Of a stretch of DNA of 64,000 bases, positions 23,182 through 35,075 are shown one piece after another; the stretch's first letter is position 1, and each line of letters begins with the position of its first letter. The DNA lies in NCBI GenBank assembly GCA_963693085.1, contig OY856409.1, positions 1,538,533,072-1,538,597,071 of the forward strand. The letters are read 5' to 3'. The notes below the pieces were generated by a model. That model did not search any database, was not told the origin of the DNA, and saw only the letters and a list, made by a program, of their open reading frames with translations. This stretch comes from Alisma plantago-aquatica (lineage: Eukaryota > Streptophyta > Magnoliopsida > Alismatales > Alismataceae). Both the position numbers and the translations under genes were made by a program.

Positions 23182-23575
23182 TAGAATGGAATTTAGTTGA
23201 GATATGGCCAAATGCTTCATTTTGCTATCTATATTGTCTTATCTCAACTAAAGAAAAGGTTTCATGCATATTGTTATTTTTCTGCACTGTTGTACTGAAA
23301 CAGAAACTTTGTCGGTCGAAGTATTGTTGACCGAACTCTTAATCGGTCGAAGTATTGTCGACCGACCGGATGTCTGTAACAAATCAAAATCTACAGCAAC
23401 TAAATAGCAATTATTTCGGTCGAAAATTAGTCAACCGAGCAATTTTCTGTGTTTCTTTGCTTGTAATACAGTAACCTTCTCGATCGACAAATTGTCGACC
23501 GAGACAGATATCGGTCGAACAATTGTCGACCGACTGGATTTCTGAATCAGAATTTTTACACAAGTCTGTACTTAA
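23182..23575 (+). other. Gag-pol spacer with five CGGTCGA/TCGACCG palindromes
   Basis: The stretch between the gag stop and the protease has no long ORF. It holds five 22-bp units of the form CGGTCGA-N8-TCGACCGA at 23313, 23344, 23417, 23481 and 23512. Two pairs are spaced 31 bases start to start. Similar units recur in the 3' LTR of the same element. Confidence 0.8.
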
Positions 23576-23599
23576 ATGATTCTAACCATATCGGACCAT

Positions 23600-24834
23600 C
23601 ACATGGGTACCAAAATCTACATTCTAATGCAGGAATGGGTGGTTGACAGTGGATGCTCCAAACATATGACCGGGAACAAGGATGCATTTCAAACCTTTGA
23701 AGAAAAGAAAAGTGGAACGGTCACCTTTGGAGACAATGGTAAGGGCAAAATCGTTGGAATAGGTAATGTTGGTACAAACCTTGAAATAAAGAATGTTCTA
23801 CTTGTTGATGGTTTGCATCATAATTTGATAAGTGTGAGTCAATTATGTGATAGTGGTTATGATGTGTTATTTAACAAAACCTGCTGCAAGTCATTGATAG
23901 AAAACACTACAAATGTTGTTTATGAAGGAAATAGAGTTGGAAATCTTTATATTCTTAAACCTAACTCTATGAAGTCAGTAGTGGGAAAATGCTTGCTTGC
24001 AAATGAAAATACCTTACAACTATGGCATAAAAAGCTAGGACATGCTAGTTCACATGTTATTAAAAAGTTAGTGAAATATGATCTTGTTCGTGGATTACCT
24101 ACTTTATCTTTTGATCAAGTTGAAAACTGTGAACCATGCACAATGGGAAAGCAAACCAAAACATCTTTTAAACCAAAACATGTACTTAGTCCCAGTAGAT
24201 CCTTAGAATTAATTCATATGGATTTATTTGGACCAATGAGGACACAATCTATTGGTGGTAAAAGATACTGTTTTGTTATTGTTGATGATTATAGTAGATA
24301 TACATGGGTACATTTTATTGCAACTAAAGATGATACTATTCATGTTTTTATGCAATTTTGTTCCAAGATTGAAAATCTTTTACAAAGTAAAATATGTACC
24401 ATTAGAAGTGATCATGGTGGAGAATTTGAAAATCATACATTTGAGGAATTTTGTACATCTCAAGGGTATACTCATAATTTTTCTACTCCACGTACCCCAC
24501 AACAAAATGGTATAGTCGAAAGGAAAAATCGATCACTACAAGAAATGGCTAGAACTATGATGCTCGAACACAACACACCCAAAACCTTTTGGGGGTGAAG
24601 CTATAAACATTGCATGCTATGTGTTGAATAGAGTAACTGTTCACTCTCATTTGAAGAAGACTCCATATGAAATAATACACTCTAAGAAACCTAGAGTTGA
24701 CTATTTTCATACCTTTGGCTCTACATGCTATATCTTAAATACCAAAGATGATAGAGATAAGTTTGACTCTAAATCACACAAAGCGTTCTTTTTTGGGATA
24801 TTCCACTTCTAGCAAAGCTTTTAGAGTATATAAC
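23600..24834 (+). pseudogene. Copia protease, GAG-pre-integrase and integrase (broken)
   Basis: The protease would release the pol enzymes and the integrase would insert the cDNA. The protease motif is WVVDSGCSKHMTGNK near 23637. The integrase zinc-binding part has LWHKKLGHASSHVIKK and CEPCTMGK. The catalytic core has Asp in ELIHMDLFGPM, Asp in IRSDHGGEFEN and Glu in NGIVERKNRSLQEM. The frame is open from 23576 to 24598, then shifts (NIACYVLNRVTVHSHLKKTP) and shifts again near 24797 at the expected FLGYS position, continuing as STSSKAFRVYN. No credible initiation codon precedes the protease, as expected for a polyprotein internal segment. Confidence 0.87.
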
Positions 24835-26182
24835 ACTATATCTAGAAAAGTTGAGGAATCCATCCATGTTTCTTTTCATGAAGAGTCCAAATCTGAAAAT
24901 CTAGAAATCCATAGATCTCACTAATCAATTCAAAAATTTAACCATACCAAATGATAGTGAGAAAATTACTACAACCAATCCCCAAGCTGAACCACAACCT
25001 ACACCTAGGCTTATTAAGGATCATCCCCAAGAACTAATTATTGGAGATCCTAATGATAAAGTCAAAACTAGGTCTTCCTTCAAAGATGTTGCAAACATGG
25101 CTTTTGTTTCTATCATTGAACCTAAGAAGATATCTGAATCTCTTAAGGATGATTATTGGATAATAGCCATGCAAGAAGAGTTGAATCAATTCACTAAAAT
25201 TGATGTATGGGATTTAGTTCCTAAACCACAAGATAAAACCATCATAGGAACTAAATGGGTTTTTAGGAATAAGCTCAATGAAGCAGGAGAAGTAATAAGG
25301 AATAAAGCCCAGTTAGTAGCACAAGGATATAATCAACAAGAAGGAATAGACTTTGATGAAATGTATGCACTGGTAGCTAGACTTGAGGCTATTAGAATGT
25401 TACTAGATATTGCTGCACATAAAAACATCAAGCTCTATCAAATGGATGTAAAAAGTGCATTTCTTAATGGTATCATTCAAGAAGAAGTTTATGTTGCCCA
25501 ACCACCCTGTTTTGAAATACCGAAAAAAGGTGACTATGTTTATAAACTTAAGAAAGCACTTTATGGTTTAAAACAAGCACCTAGAAATTGGTATGAAAGG
25601 CTCAAGACATATCTATTTGATAATGGTTTTTCTATTGGAAATTCAGATTCAACTTTATTTTTCAAAACATATACATCTGATTTCCTAGTTGTGCAAATAT
25701 ATGTTGATGATATTATTTTTGGAGCTTCTAATGATTCATTGTGCACACAATTCAGTGACATTATGCAAAAAGAATTTGAAAGGAGCCTCATGGGTGAATT
25801 AACCTTCTTTCTTGGTTTTCAAATTAAGCAAACACCTGCAGGAATTTTCATAAGCCAAGAAAAATATACTAAAGAACTCTTAAAACGTTTTGGGATGGAT
25901 CAGTGTAAACATGCTACTACTCCTATGGCTACTTCTATCAAAATTGATACGGATGAAAATGGGGAACCTATTGATGATTCCTTATATAGAGCCATGATTG
26001 GTAGTTTGCTTTACTTAACGACTTCTAGACCGGACATTATGTTTTCCGTTGGTCTTTGTGCTCGATTTCAATCACAACCTATGCACTCTCATTTTTTAGC
26101 AGTTAAAAGAATTCTTCGTTATTTAGCCGGTACTACTTGCTTTGGTTTATGGTATCCAAAAAGGACAATCCTTGGATTTTAA
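24835..26182 (+). pseudogene. Copia reverse transcriptase
   Basis: After a variable linker ([20 protein letters not shown]) the RT is open from 25097 to 26182. Motifs in order: [74 protein letters not shown], the catalytic box [13 protein letters not shown], and [17 protein letters not shown]. All catalytic residues look present, and this ORF alone (361 residues) has no stop. The frame breaks near 26150 at a short A/G-rich run (CCAAAAAGG), after which RNase H is read in another frame. Confidence 0.9.
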
Positions 26183-26672
26183 AGCTTATACTGATGCGGA
26201 TTATGCTGGTTGTCGACTTGATCGCAAGAGTACTAGTGGTGGCTGTTTCTTGTTGGGGAGAGCTTTAGTATCTTGGTTTAGCAAGAAACAAAATACGGTT
26301 GCCCTATCTACAACTGAAGCTGAATATATGGCAGTCGGGTCTTGTTGTGCTCAAGTGCTTTATATGCAACAAGTGTTAAGCGATTATGGTTTTAATCTTT
26401 CATCTACACCTATTTTTTGTGACAACACGAGCGCCATAAACTTAGCACACAATCCTATTTTACACAGCCGAGCTAAACATATTGAAATCCGACATCACTT
26501 TTTAAGGGATCATATCTCCAAGAATCATGTTTCCCTTCATCATGTTGATACGGAAGATCAATTGGCTGATATTTTTACAAAACCGCTTCCACTAGATCAA
26601 TTCAACAAAAATAGGAAGCAACTTCTTATCACTCCTTTAGAAGATGTTTTCTTTGATATTTGTGCTTCTTAA
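26142..26672 (+). pseudogene. Copia RNase H and pol C-terminus
   Basis: RNase H active-site residues are visible: Asp in [11 protein letters not shown], Glu in STTEAEYMAVG, Asp in FCDNTSAINLA and the closing HIEIRHHFLRDHI. The tail EDQLADIFTKPLPLDQF is the usual end of copia pol. It is one base out of frame relative to the RT; otherwise the sequence is intact to its stop at 26672. Confidence 0.9.
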
Positions 26673-27050
26673 CAAAAACTTTTACTTGCATCATTTTGGC
26701 TTTTAAATGGACATCTTTTTCATTAGATTTGATGGGATATCTAATTCAGGGGGAGTTTTTATTCTTAACGGTTATCTTTTTGATATGACAAAGGGGGAGA
26801 AATAAATATAAAACTAAAACTTAGTAATTATGAAAAACTCAATCAATGAGTTTCATAAATCAACTCTTGGCTTTACATTGAAAGTTGCTATATTCCCTAG
26901 TGAACTGGATTTCATGTTCCATAATTCATGGGGAATAATAAGCACACATTTTATAAACAAGAGGAAAAGCTACAAAAGGTAATCTAAAGGTATGAAACTC
27001 ATATGTTTTATATTTCCTTCATTTATATTTTGGAAATGTTTGTCATCTTC
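26673..27050 (+). other. Copia 3' untranslated region
   Basis: About 380 bases between the pol stop and the polypurine tract. It has no ORF. A purine-rich AGGGGGAG run at 26748-26755 and AAAGGGGGAGA near 26792 resemble the functional tract at 27051. Confidence 0.7.
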
Positions 27051-27063
27051 AAAAAGGGGGAGA
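27051..27063 (+). other. Polypurine tract of copia element
   Basis: AAAAAGGGGGAGA is followed, after one T, by TGTTGGC, the start of the 3' LTR. This is the standard arrangement for second-strand priming in SIRE-type elements. Confidence 0.88.
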
Positions 27064-27414
27064 TTGTTGGCTAAATGGACATCTATAAATCCCTTTTGTT
27101 TTGATAATGACAAACATTTCATTCTAATTAATTTAACGAGCTACTTGAGTGTGCAGGATTAAGGTGGATGACAAAGCAACTAGGGAAAATCCACATGCTT
27201 ACATATTTATATTTTCATGCAATGTAATCACTGTTGTAAAAACTTGTACAAATATATAATGTACAAGTACTTAGATTGCATGTAAATCAAGCGTTAGATT
27301 CTCCCTAGCTAAACACCACATTTAGAAAAAGTCATCCCATTCAAATAGGATCACTCATGAACACTCACACATATAATTAGTGCCTAAATTGAAACCTTGA
27401 AACATGATCAATCT

Positions 27415-27612
27415 CGGTCGACCAACTCCTCGACCGAGACACTCTCGGTCGACAATCTTCTCGACCGAGAAAGATCCAAAGTAGCCGTTAGACACAACTG
27501 ACAAGGTAGTTGGCAGTTGGAGATAGACGTTGCAAATCACTTGATCCAGAGAGCCTGTCGGTCGACAAAACTTCGACCGAGTAGGTGTCTCGGTCGACCA
27601 TTCCTCGACCGA
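27415..27612. repeat. Four CGGTCGAC palindromes upstream of the LTR TATA box
   Basis: Units of 22-23 bases start at 27415, 27446, 27559 and 27591, each with CGGTCGAC opposite TCGACCGA. The pitch inside each pair is 31 and 32 bases, the same as in the gag-pol spacer. The last unit ends about 140 bases before the TATA box. Confidence 0.85.
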
Positions 27613-27749
27613 GATGATCTCTGACAGAAACTGCAGAGTGAATTAATTAGCCGTTGCTAAAGCAACAAACTTGTACCTAACGGCTAGTTAAGCACTTAGA
27701 AACCCCTAGAAGTTGTCTAGAACGTCCTTAAGCATCCTTAGGCCATTCC

Positions 27750-27757
27750 TATAAATA
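27750..27757 (+). promoter_or_regulatory. TATA box of copia LTR
   Basis: TATAAATA within CCTATAAATAGGAC, followed by GGACACTAAAACTCACTTG, a plausible start region about 30 bases downstream. It would drive transcription of the element from a 5' LTR; here it sits in the 3' LTR and would point out into 28.5 kb. Confidence 0.75.
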
Positions 27758-28588
27758 GGACAAGCTATAGGACACTAAAACTCACTTGTTACACTTGAGA
27801 AACTCTTGAGCATACTTTGAGCAATCTGTTGTGAGCAAATTGAGCATTGTGATCATTGGCCTACTTTCTCCTTAGCTCAAATTCGTGTCCTATAGGCTAG
27901 TATCTCCTACCCACAGCAATCACAAGTTCACACACTTGGTTAGGAGATCTATACGCTTGATCTAGGCAAATCAAGCCTTGGGCTATAAAGGATAAGTTGT
28001 AATTTCCTTTTTCTTTCTTGTTCCCTATTATTGTTTGTACTCTCCTTGCTACTCCTAGGTTGGAGGCTGCGGATTGGAGAGGGTGAAGATCTTCTTGGTG
28101 AAGAAGGAGACTTTGAGCTACTTCAGAAGGCTGGTGCAACGGGAGGTTACTTCTAGAGAGGAAGGCTACTTCAAGGGGGAGCTTGGAGTTACTTCAAGAA
28201 GGCTACCTCAAAGTTGGTGCACCTACTTCAAGTGAAGGCTGTTCAAAGGGTGTAAAGGAAAGTATTGTATTTTGTATAAATCTTCGAGAGGTAATAAAAT
28301 AATTACTTTCAAATCCCGGTTGGGTAAGCAACCGGGTAGTGGACTGACAACTTTAGTATTTGCTAAAGTTGGAACCACTCTAAATGCATGTCTCCTTCTT
28401 CTAATCTCAATTGTGGTTGTTTGAGTTAGATAATTATTAAAATTGTTTTAAAACTCTATTCACCCCCCCTATAGTAGTTTACAAGTAGGACTTGCTTGGC
28501 TCTCTTGGTTGTCACAACTAGAGAGGACAACTATTTTCAGAGAAATTGATTCTCATTTGTGTGTCTTTGGATGCCCCCAATACCCCTC

Positions 28589-28596
28589 TATTTATA
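28589..28596 (-). promoter_or_regulatory. TATA-like box on minus strand
   Basis: The minus strand reads CTATAAATAGAGGGG. Three tandem quasi-palindromes lie 103-168 bases upstream in the minus direction. No ORF follows downstream, since the copia LTR end is only ~105 bases away. Confidence 0.45.
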
Positions 28597-28698
28597 GTTG
28601 AGGTTATGGTCAAGGTTCCCAATCTGTGCGGGAGTGGAAGGGACCAAAAGATCTCAAATTTTCACAACAATTATAGAAATCTCATAGCTTGCTGCTTC

Positions 28699-28757
28699 CC
28701 AGACGGTCGTCTGGCATGCCATATGGTCTTATGGCACATTCCAAATGGTTGTCCGAC
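28699..28757. repeat. Three quasi-palindromes at ~21-bp pitch
   Basis: CCAGACGGTCGTCTGG (28699-28714) has perfect 7-base arms around GT. GCCATATGGTCTTATGGC (28718-28735) has 6-base arms. CCAAATGGTTGTCCGA (28741) is a decayed third copy. The CCA-starts are 28699, 28719 and 28741. The units share the pattern CCANANGGT but differ in arms. Confidence 0.75.
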
Positions 28758-29733
28758 TGTTTCATAAATCCTTACATGTTTCAACAATTGAAATCCAATT
28801 AATGCGGACATGATGTCAGCACCAATCCTTGATGCAATAAAATTTCACCCTCGATCTGGCCATTTGATGCAGATGAGGTGGGAGTGTCACACCATGTGAG
28901 ATGGGTGTCTCGTAGGTCGGGTTAGTCTCAATTCTAGCCAATGTACAATACAATAAGCCAGGCACTCTAAATGGTTGTCTCAACACTTTAACAAATCTTT
29001 TGGCAGTCTAGTCAGCTAATTTTTTAATAGAATTGATTACCTAAGCACTTTAGTAATCAATCCACACATCATTCAAGATGAAACTCCTCTTCTAGGTCAA
29101 GACTTATGTGTGTGACCCTATAGGTCCCAAATCGTGGTAGTAGTGAATGCCCTTATGACACCATAAGCAAAGAGTGGTGCCTAGTTGCACATCAGTGCTA
29201 CCAAAGTAAATGAAAATTTTGCAAACAACTTCAACCTACAATATGTATATGGTGTTGTAGTATTTGTATAGTTCCTTTGTCACTGATATCCAATTGAACT
29301 CGAGGCATGGAGTAGTCACCCTCTTCAACATTTAGTTTGTGACTTGAACCAGAGTACAATGCCTAAGATATATGTAAGCTCAATATCACATAATGACTCA
29401 CATGCACATGGCCATGCTTTTCTCAATCTTGCTAATCAAGGGCCTTGGATATCATACTCCTTTTAGGAAGGAAAATTCCCAACTCTATCAGTTACATTTA
29501 GTCCCCACGTGTCACAGTCACCCAATCATCCCCGTCAGAACAACCCATGTTTCAGGCTTGCATTCGATGATGTCAAAGCATACCAAACTACATGTGATGA
29601 GTGTAGTGATTTCAGTTCTAAGAACTACAAACACCATCATCACTTGTGAGAGATAACTATGACTACCATGGTAATGGTTGGCATGTGTTAGTCTCACAGT
29701 GGGTTTGTCTGATACACTATTCTCTAACATGTA

Positions 29734-30590
29734 TATCTGTGCTTATTTTGATATTGTCGTATCATGACTAATGAAATTCTATCATCAACCGACTCACTCT
29801 CTGATCTTATGTGTTATTGTTGTCTATCAACCTGCCACAATAACAACTGATTAGGGACATAATGAGAATGTATATACTCTTAACATCCATATGATCTCAT
29901 TGTTTAGGTCCTCAACATGAAGACATACGTCATTGAGTAACATCATTTTCTAGACATTCATTATATTACTTCATTATCTAGATAACTGAATTAGACATAA
30001 TAAATTGGATTCTTGCCTTTTATTTATCAAATATTTACATGTCATGCCCATACAGTCATCATATGATTGGCTCTCTGGGCATACATATCAACACTGGCCG
30101 CCAAATTGGCTTCCATGTATCACACTCAAAGTGGATCTATCCAATACCCTTGTTCATAGAAAGTACAATTGTGCTTGTTTTGGTATCCAATATCATGAAT
30201 AATGAGACATAGTCATCAAATCAAAACACATACTAGTATTTATTTATTATTGTTGTTCTAATATCCACAATAATATCTGAATAGGGGCTAAGACAAGATG
30301 AATACTCTTAACATACACATGATCTCATATTCAGGTCCTCCACCTGAAATCACATGTCATAAAATCAAACATTCTTAGGACATTATTATTATTATGATTC
30401 ATTATCCCATGTTGAAACAAACACAAGAATTAGACTTGCCTTTATTATTATTTAAATCAATTTCAAGATATGCCATTACAATCATCATATAGTTGGCTCT
30501 AAGGGCATATAACCAACACTATGACTTGTGATTATTATCTTGCTTCAAGTTTCTCTACAACTCAAGCAGCTCAAATGCTTTTCTATTGAT
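29734..30590. repeat. Two diverged direct repeats of ~428 bp
   Basis: Corresponding points are 29734/30162 (TGTGCTTATTTTGATAT vs TGTGCTTGTTTTGGTAT), TATCATGANTAATGA, ACTCTTAACAT followed by CATGATCTCAT, and CAATCATCATATAGTTGGCTCT near the end. The two copies have diverged substantially. Confidence 0.6.
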
Positions 30591-31947
30591 ATGGGGAGTC
30601 ATTGTATTCATCATCTCTTCCCAATCATTCCAAATTCATGCATTACACTTTCAACAACTATAAATGTATGAATCCACTACATATTCTATGTTTGATGTAT
30701 CGTATCACCAAAAATAGAAAAACAATATCCTACAACATGTATTATTCCTCCTATTATCTACACATGGTACATAGTTCCTATTCTATTCAACTAACTCACC
30801 CCTATAATCCTAGCTAGAAGCCCTTACAGGTTGTTAGCAGTGAATGGGTTTTATGTGTCACACCCCACCTTTCAATCACTCTATCCGCTTTGTTACCAGA
30901 CATTTGAATCAGCTTGATGTCGATATTCCACCTATCCATGTTTTCCTTTGGTTTTTGAAAGCAGCCCCTGTACCTTGATGGAGGTTTCTTCCTATGCCAA
31001 ATTGTATGCACCCGTTGAATAAGATCGTGTTCCACAAATGATATCACAAGATCTATAACTTTAGCTTCCTTTATCACAACTACAATGACTTAAATGTAGT
31101 TTTCCATGTTGTCATCCTCCTCAATAGGACTTACGAAAACCATCCTAGTTAGTCCAAAGTTATCTCTTTCTATAGCTCCACTATATACGATGTTGTTCCC
31201 ATCCCTCAATGATTTGTATAGGGATACATTGATATTTGGTCATTCACTATCTAGATGGTAGCACTTAATTTTTTGACGAGCTTTTCTCTCTGTGTGGAAC
31301 TCAAAATTTTGTGTTTCTTTACTTTAGTTATATGTGGATTTGATGTTCCAGTTAGGAACATTTTCCCATTTGCATCTTCATTAAGAGTATGAGTAGATTT
31401 ATCCCAAATGGATTTAGATGAGAGATATACTCCACAAAATCTATTAGATCACATGCATTTCAATATCCACTAGCCCAACATCTGTGAGAGTATCCCATGA
31501 ACTCATCCAATGAGAAACTTGGGCAATGACATGATCTAAAAATAAGATAGTAGACAGGAGATGCTAGGAAATTCAGCTACACTTCTAATTAGGTCCATCA
31601 CTTGAAATTCAAGGGACTATAGCATTATTGCTAACTCTCCTTTTATAAAGATGTGTTATCTACTCTCCTCATATGAATGTGTACAATACTCATATCTAGA
31701 GACAATTTTTGTAATACATTTCCATTTTCCATAGAAATCAATAGGGAGGGCATAATTAATGTTTTTTTGACAAAAGGCACATGTACTAAGTGGGAGAACT
31801 ATTTACCACAATCCATTTTATTTCCACTCCACCATCCATCATGGGCCTCAACATCTTCTTTAGAATGTTTGTTGTGAATATACCGATATTTCAATTTCCA
31901 TATCCTAACATCTTCCTCTTCCCATAATATGCATTTAATTTGTTTGA

Positions 31948-32163
31948 TCAACTAAATCCCATCCAATGTATGCCAGCCATCAATATATCCCAACTCCACC
32001 CATGCAAAGTCATTACTTCACATATTTCTTTATGCGTCATAGGAATGCGACCCTCCCTGACATGCTCAATCAATAGTTTTTCACCCCCATTTCTCTTTCT
32101 AAAATAATATTCCCTATCTAGTCTGGGTTGGCAAGAATAGTGGGTAGGATCCACCATATACAC
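31948..32163 (-). pseudogene. Probable C-terminal LINE fragment
   Basis: A 71-residue open stretch (QPRLDREYYFRKRNGGEKLL, ICEVMTLHGWSWDILMAG) lies where the RT tail should be. The WSWD-like element could correspond to the WDW segment of the post-RT region in plant LINEs. I do not recognise it with certainty. Confidence 0.35.
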
Positions 32164-32466
32164 TTCTAGTTGGATGATTCATAGGACCCAAATCTTGAGT
32201 CCCAATGAATATCTCATTTACATCTATCCATTAGAGAATGTATAGTTTGCTTGACAAAATTGTCCATATGGAGTCATTTACAATCAGTTTCGATTTTGTA
32301 ATCATGTTCACTAATTTTTGCATCAAGCGAAAGTAGTTAACACCTACTCCAGCTGAGTATGTAGATGTTGTGACTTTCTCCCATCTTACCCAATATGTTT
32401 TATCTTTCCTTCATGTGTCCTCCATAGGAAGTCTATTATGCTGGATTCACTAATTTGAAAAGCCTT

Positions 32467-32863
32467 TTAGGTACCACCATCATGATCATGGAATAAATAA
32501 CAATGGATCATAAAATACATCTGATCAAAGTAATTCATCCTACTATGGCTAAAAAATACCCTCCATGTGATAAGCTTCTTCCCTAACTTAGCGACAAGGT
32601 GTGAATTGTGTTCTCCTTTGGACCTGCCCTTCATGAGTGGTGCTCCCAAATATATAATGGGATTGTCTTGTAATTAAATATGGACAATGTTCTCTGCTTA
32701 TCTGACTCTATGCTGATAGGATACTAAATCATGATGATTTTTTTTGCATGTTCACTTGTTGTCTGATCACCTCTTCATATGTAGAAATGAATCATGCCAA
32801 GTTACTTAATGATATTCCTACCAAGTTGATAAAGGATATAACATCATGTACATAATGGAGGTG
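32467..32863 (-). pseudogene. LINE RT palm and thumb fragment
   Basis: On the minus strand 32863-32840 encodes LHYVHDVI, matching the (F/Y)ADD box with the first catalytic Asp replaced by His. Downstream, GAPLMKGRSKGEHNSHLV and KLGKKLITWR followed by FFSHSRMNYFDQMYFMI match the LINE thumb pattern (YLG-P-KGR, L--W, R--L-KSV). Confidence 0.65.
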
Positions 32864-33060
32864 GGATGGGGCTTGATCAGATCCTCTGGTGTGAAGCTAG
32901 TGTATATTCCATTATCATTCTCTCTTTGAATGCCTCATCTGAGAACATCCTCAAACCAAATGAATAGACACAAAGATAGGGTGTTTCCTTGTTTGAGTCC
33001 TCTATGAACTTAAAAGAAACCCCCCTAACATCCATAAAATACTACTACCATCATGGATTC

Positions 33061-33375
33061 CTATAAGGGACTAATGATAAGCATAATAACCTGATGAGAT
33101 GTGAGAACCCATAGTACGCAGAATTTCAGTACCATATCATAAAATTTTGACATGTAAATTTGTATGACCGAATTCCCTCCCTCTCCATAATACTTAATGT
33201 CAATGATGTGATCTCTAGCCATCTTAATGTTGGTATATATGTCTCGACCATATATGAAGCCATTCAACTCTTTAGTTGTACCTTTATGAAGAAATTGAGC
33301 CAAGCGATTCACAATGAACTTTGCTAAAATCCTCATGGAGTAGTTCTCCACAGTAATCACCCTGAAGTGTTGCAC
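33061..33375 (-). pseudogene. LINE RT fingers fragment
   Basis: The 104-residue minus-strand frame contains FRVITVENYSMRILAKFIVN, RLAQFLHK, GFIYGRDIYTNIKMARDHI and IQIYMSKFYDMV. These line up with the L1 RT motifs for RPISL-N--YKI-AK--A-RL, F--GR-I-DN and DMSKAYD. The catalytic Asp in the last motif has changed (MSKFYD retains D in YD). The match is clear for an old copy. Confidence 0.7.
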
Positions 33376-34802
33376 TGTGTCTGTTGGCTACTCCACTTTG
33401 GGCATGAGTACTAGATGACTGCAACTAACACTGCTATGTAGTTTTCCCTCATGATGAATAAGGATGCCATATTAATAAAGTTTTTTTAATAGTATATGAA
33501 GATGCCTAATAGAAGGTGTTGGTGAAGCCATTTGGCACTAGGGTGCTCTCCAGGCCCATCTTCATCACCACTTTGTGTAGTTCTTGTCTAATAGGTTGGA
33601 ACAACAAACAACAATATATTCCTCTATAAACATAGTAGGGAACATATCCATTATAGTGTTAACAGCCTCCCTATTAATAGAGGTAGAGCATGTAGTGAAG
33701 AGCTTAGATGAAAAATACATGGTATTAGATAGTAATGTATGAGTGTCCATCCATGAGTCATCCATCATCAAATGTGTGTACACCTCTCTCAGGCAATTCT
33801 AGCTTTCTCTTATGTGTGAAAAGATTTATTAATGTTTTCTACAACTTGAAACCACTTGATCCCTACCTTATCCTTCAAAAAAACCTCTTCTCTGTCAAAA
33901 GATGTTTTGAGATAAGCTTTTGTATCATCTAGTGATGTCTACCTCTTATCATTAGGATTCATGTTGTATGATTTCTACAATGCATCAACTTCATCCTCCA
34001 AGTACTTTAGTTGTTGAAAGAACATGTATTTGGGTCCCCACACCATTTTATTCTCCATTATTCTGCAATCAATCTTGAAAAGTCCTCATCCTTGGCCCAC
34101 ATAACATGAACTTGGAGGCTAAGACTAGTTCTCTCTCTGTATGGTTCCATGCCCACCAATATTATTAAAAGGCCATGGTCATAGTTTTTAGTTCATGTTA
34201 TGTGTAGCATGAAGCATTAGAGACCACTCTCTGTCCCAACTTTGTTTTTAAAATCTCAATCTAAATATAAATATATTGTGGGCTTTCATGGTTGCTTGTC
34301 CACCCATATAAAGACACTTCCAATAGAATTGATTTCAAAAAGTCCAAGAAACCATGTTTACTAGTTAAAATCTTCCATGGCTCCAATATAAGGAAGACCC
34401 CCTCTCTTTTATTCATCCCTTACCAGTGTGTTAAGATCCGAATCGATGATCCATTTGTGGTTCGCATCTACTTCTACAATCTTTCTTAAATCTTCACATA
34501 GTTCCCTTCTTCCATCCACAAAACAAGACACATATATGATGGACAGGAAGACATGGAAACCATAATCAATTAGTAAGATGGAGATTGTAATTTAATATCA
34601 ATCCATATAAATTAAGATAAGGGCTCCTATGGCTTGGATGAAAATCCAAATATTTGCAAACCCTTGTCTGTTGGAGCAAAACTAATAGGCGCTTTTCCAT
34701 TATAGTATGGTTGATGCTCTAGATTCTCTAAGTGATTCCATCATCACTATTACACTTGGTATCTGGTCCTACACCATCCTTTTGGTCCTCCTCCTAGTGT
34801 CT

Positions 34803-35075
34803 TTATTGCCTACTCCTCTGGCATTCCAAATTTAAATAGGGTCCATTTAGATCATTTAACTTATTTCTCCTACAACCTAGCCAATCAATGGCTTCTTGAT
34901 CGACCCTTGTCCCTAAAACTAAAGATACATACTCAATTTCTCTCCTATCCCTCATGGTGTGTTGATCTTTGTTCAAGGCCCTCCCCCATAAAGACCATAT
35001 TATCATATCATTCCTCCTAGTTACTTCTTTGAGATTGTCTAGCAACCTCTTCACTAGAAATATCGAGTGAACCAT
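34803..35075 (-). pseudogene. Possible LINE ORF fragment (unrecognised)
   Basis: A 90-residue open stretch rich in Arg and Asp/Glu (RRNDMIIWSLWGRALNKDQH, RDRREIEYVSLVLG). It ends in NGPYLNLECQRSRQ, which could be a decayed endonuclease start (N-WN-RG). Placement upstream of the RT fragments supports this, but the match is weak. Confidence 0.3.

Larger units (their letters stand above)
22873..28483 (+). mobile_element. SIRE-like Ty1/copia retrotransposon, 5'-truncated
   Basis: Order on the plus strand: end of gag with zinc knuckle, protease, integrase, RT, RNase H, polypurine tract, 3' LTR. Integrase before RT is the Ty1/copia order. The RT/RNase H sequence ([40 protein letters not shown]) is close to the SIRE/Maximus lineage. 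The 5' LTR, primer site and most of gag are missing; the element starts abruptly at the truncated LARD-like LTR. Three or more frameshifts break pol. Confidence 0.88.
27065..28483 (+). repeat. 3' LTR of SIRE-like copia element
   Basis: It begins TGTTGGCTAAATGG after the polypurine tract and is taken to end at TAGTTTACA (28483), following a CACCCCCCCTATAG stretch typical of SIRE LTR ends. No 5' partner exists in the window, so the outer edge is inferred. It contains four palindrome units (27415-27612) and a TATA box at 27750. Confidence 0.75.
28484..30841. other. Unassigned region with promoter-like segment and 428-bp direct repeat
   Basis: No convincing ORF exists. A minus-strand TATA-like box at 28589-28596 with palindromes at 28699-28757 suggests the promoter part of a minus-strand LTR fragment. 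Farther on, a ~430-base direct duplication begins at 29734 and 30162. The phrase TTGGCTCTAAGGGCATAT near 30491 is like LTR ends of some plant copia elements. I cannot name the element. Confidence 0.4.
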
